A stretch of 64,000 nucleotides of DNA, taken from assembly GCF_000746275.1 (NCBI RefSeq), contig NZ_JQKX01000013.1, forward strand, positions 1 through 64,000, read 5' to 3'. The notes beneath the pieces are model-generated. The model saw only the letters and a program-made list of their open reading frames with translations, made no database searches and had not been told where the DNA came from. Of this stretch, positions 62,262-64,000 are shown in pieces. Source of the stretch: Thermopetrobacter sp. TC1. GTDB taxonomy: Bacteria > Pseudomonadota > Alphaproteobacteria > Rhizobiales > Aestuariivirgaceae. The first letter of the stretch is position 1. Each line of letters opens with the position of its first letter. The translations under genes were made by a program, and so were the position numbers.

Positions 62262-62987
62262 ATGACCGAGAAGACCGATCGCCGCCAGTTCATCCGGCTG
62301 TGTGGCAGAACGGCGGCCGCAATGGCCGTGGCCCGGGCGGCGGGGCACAGGGTGATTGCCCCGGCCTTTGCTCTTGAAAATCCGCCGCGGGTCAGGCTGG
62401 TCAAGGCGGATGGCAGCCCCCTGAAGGCCAAGGACCTGCCGCTGCATGCCAACTGGATCTTTCACTATCCCTATCACTCCTCGCCGGCGCTGCTGATCAA
62501 GCTGGACGATCCCGCCCCGCCCACGGAAGTGGAGGACAAGGACGGCAAGGCCTACACCTGGCCGGGTGGTGTGGGGCCGGACAAGAATATCGTCGCCTAT
62601 GCCGCCATCTGTGCCCATGCGCTTTCCTATGACAGCAAGGAGACGGCCTTTCTCAACTACCGCCGCGAACGCAACCAGATGACGGGGCACGGGCGCGTGA
62701 TCACCTGTTGCGCCCATGCCAGCGTCTATGATCCGGCAGCGGGGGCGAAGGTGCTGGCCGGTCCGGCCAAGTTTCCGCTCGCGGCGGTGCTGCTTGAGCA
62801 CAGGGCGGAGACGGATGAGCTTTTCGCCGTCGGGCTGATCGGCTCGGAGCTTTATGGCGAGTTTTTCAAGGCCTATCGCAAGGAGCTGCGCAAGGCATTC
62901 GGCCGCAGCAGATACAAGAAGATGGTGGAAGGCGACGTGGTGGCCATGCCGGTAAAGGAATATTCCGAAGACGCCATCAAGTGCTGA
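62262..62987 (+). CDS. Tat-exported Rieske [2Fe-2S] protein
   Basis: 241 residues. A Tat signal (DRRQFIRLCGRTAAAMAVARAAG) is followed by a Rieske domain. The cluster motifs are C117-A-H119 in AAICAHALSYD and C149-C-A-H152 in VITCCAHASVYDP, the latter lying in the position of the second C-x2-H. The extra Cys and the 29-residue spacing differ from bc1-type Rieske proteins. A basic C-terminal extension (KAYRKELRKAFGRSRYKK) follows the domain and the protein ends in Cys. It lies 210 bases after the first FCSD-like gene and before a second, so it probably carries electrons to or from them in the periplasm. This is inferred from context. Confidence 0.8.
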   Translation: MTEKTDRRQFIRLCGRTAAAMAVARAAGHRVIAPAFALENPPRVRLVKADGSPLKAKDLPLHANWIFHYPYHSSPALLIKLDDPAPPTEVEDKDGKAYTWPGGVGPDKNIVAYAAICAHALSYDSKETAFLNYRRERNQMTGHGRVITCCAHASVYDPAAGAKVLAGPAKFPLAAVLLEHRAETDELFAVGLIGSELYGEFFKAYRKELRKAFGRSRYKKMVEGDVVAMPVKEYSEDAIKC

Positions 62988-63090
62988 TGCATGCCGGGTG
63001 TCGGCAATCCGCCGTGATGTGGCCGGGTCATTCCGGTGAGCGCTCCGTACGGATGGCTGGCCTGCAATCTTGAACGTCTTGCGCCAGGGG

Positions 63091-64000
63091 ATGGAAACCA
63101 TGCAGGAGAAAAAGGGCAAGGGCCCCAGCCGACGCGACATCATCCGCTCCGCCGGTGCCGCAGCGGTCCTGGGCGCGGCGGCCGGGGCTTCCGCCGCACC
63201 GGGCGGTGCGGTTACGGCGCCCCGCCCACCACGCGCCTTTTCCCGGCAGGCGGAGGTGCCGGGTTTTGGCAAGGCGCGTGTCGTGATCGTCGGCGGTGGC
63301 TGGTCCGGGCTGGAGGTGGCGCGGCAACTCAAGAAGTTGAAGCCGGAACTAGACGTCGTTCTCATTGAAAAGCGCGCGACGTTCTTCTCCTGTCCGCTGT
63401 CCAATCTGTGGCTGGTGGGCAAGCTGCCGCTTGAGGAGCTGATTCACAGCTATACCGATGCGGCCCGCAATCATGATTATACCTGGCTGCATGCGGCGGT
63501 GGTGGACGTGGATCGGGAAAGGCGCGTCGTTTACACCGACGAGGGCTGGCTGACCTATGATTTTCTCGTGCTGGCGCCGGGCATCGATTACGATTACGCC
63601 CGCTATGGCGTGCCGGACGCCACGGAGGCGGCGCGGCTGCGCTCCATGTATCCGGCGGCGTTCAAGCCGGGATCAGAGCACATCACGCTCAGGCACAAGC
63701 TGGAGAATTTCGAGGAAGGCATCTTTCTGCTCACGGTGCCGCCGGGCAACTATCGCTGCCTGCCGGCGCCTTATGAGCGCGCTTGCATGATCGCAGGCTA
63801 CATGAAGGAGAATGACATCAAGGGCAAGGTGCTGCTGCTGGACGTGCATGACGAGCCGCCTTTCAAGCCCGATGGCATCAACGAGGCCATCAACGATCTT
63901 TATAAGGATCACATTGAGATCGTGCGGGGCGTGAAGGTGATGGGCATTGATGTCTCCAGACGCACACTGCACACCAACAAGGGGGACATCACATTCGATG
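63091..64000 (+). CDS. second Tat-exported FCSD-like flavoprotein, 3' end outside the window
   Basis: The frame starts with ATG at 63091 or 63100 and runs off the window end, so only about 303 residues are visible. It has a Tat motif (GPSRRDIIRSAG) and an Ala-rich signal, then FAD-binding ARVVIVGGGWSGLEVARQLKK. Both early cysteines are conserved relative to its neighbour: FFSCPLSNLWL (flavin attachment) and NYRCLPAPYERA (first redox Cys). The region with the second redox Cys lies beyond the window. It is a paralogue of the 60690 gene, about half identical by eye in the aligned part. Confidence 0.85.
   Translation, partial: METMQEKKGKGPSRRDIIRSAGAAAVLGAAAGASAAPGGAVTAPRPPRAFSRQAEVPGFGKARVVIVGGGWSGLEVARQLKKLKPELDVVLIEKRATFFSCPLSNLWLVGKLPLEELIHSYTDAARNHDYTWLHAAVVDVDRERRVVYTDEGWLTYDFLVLAPGIDYDYARYGVPDATEAARLRSMYPAAFKPGSEHITLRHKLENFEEGIFLLTVPPGNYRCLPAPYERACMIAGYMKENDIKGKVLLLDVHDEPPFKPDGINEAINDLYKDHIEIVRGVKVMGIDVSRRTLHTNKGDITFD

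Overview
This 64 kb window is high-GC chromosomal DNA from an alphaproteobacterium. CtrA with the CtrA antagonist SciP and a FliJ-like protein, the Fur-family iron regulator Irr, an NDUFA12-like complex I subunit next to MlaD and a DUF2155 protein, and a B12-dependent ribonucleotide reductase are all typical of that class. The centre of the window shows that the organism oxidises reduced sulfur compounds. It carries a reverse-type dissimilatory sulfite reductase (rDsr) locus with dsrEFH present, no dsrD, and DsrE, DsrH and DsrC that keep the cysteines of the sulfur-oxidation pathway.

Layout. 1-12.8 kb holds housekeeping and conserved genes: the end of a Hint-domain protein, a cyclophilin, coaD, gyrA, a DUF4424 protein, tRNA-Ser, a homocysteine methyltransferase, aat, DUF2155, a methyltransferase, mlaD and an NDUFA12 homologue. 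12.8-25.6 kb holds nrdJ behind a probable NrdR-controlled promoter, a two-component system coupled to a DUF4173 membrane protein, a MITE-like element, nadA, a probable 6S-like structured RNA and irr. 26-28.7 kb is a TauE/SafE - TIGR02186 - universal stress protein - small membrane protein operon. 29.7-32.8 kb is a minus-strand group: a TauD-like dioxygenase, two small unknown proteins and siroheme synthase cysG. It diverges from the plus-strand dsr locus.

The dsr locus (33.3-44.9 kb) reads dsrA-dsrB-dsrE-dsrF-dsrH-dsrC-dsrM-dsrK-dsrL-dsrJ-dsrO-dsrP and ends at a strong terminator with a 20-T tract. It is followed by a DUF4202 gene, dsrN, a membrane-anchored class II-like c-type cytochrome and a TetR regulator. 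In the established model for sulfur oxidisers, DsrEFH passes sulfane sulfur to DsrC, DsrAB oxidises it to sulfite using an amidated siroheme made by CysG and DsrN, DsrL exchanges electrons with NAD(P)H, and the membrane complex DsrMKJOP handles DsrC redox chemistry. A TauE-type exporter could remove sulfite. The window ends in a second probable sulfur module (60.7-64 kb): two flavocytochrome c sulfide dehydrogenase-like flavoproteins flanking a Rieske protein, all with twin-arginine signals. The first flavoprotein keeps the flavin-attaching cysteine and one redox cysteine but lacks the second, so its chemistry is probably not that of classical sulfide dehydrogenase.

51-60 kb holds ctrA, fliJ, sciP, mnmA, a PmtA-like methyltransferase, an AT-rich DUF2207-like membrane gene, a redoxin, rpiA and tRNA-Met. 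The intergenic spaces carry several families of palindromic dispersed repeats. No CRISPR array, rRNA operon, phage or complete insertion sequence was seen.
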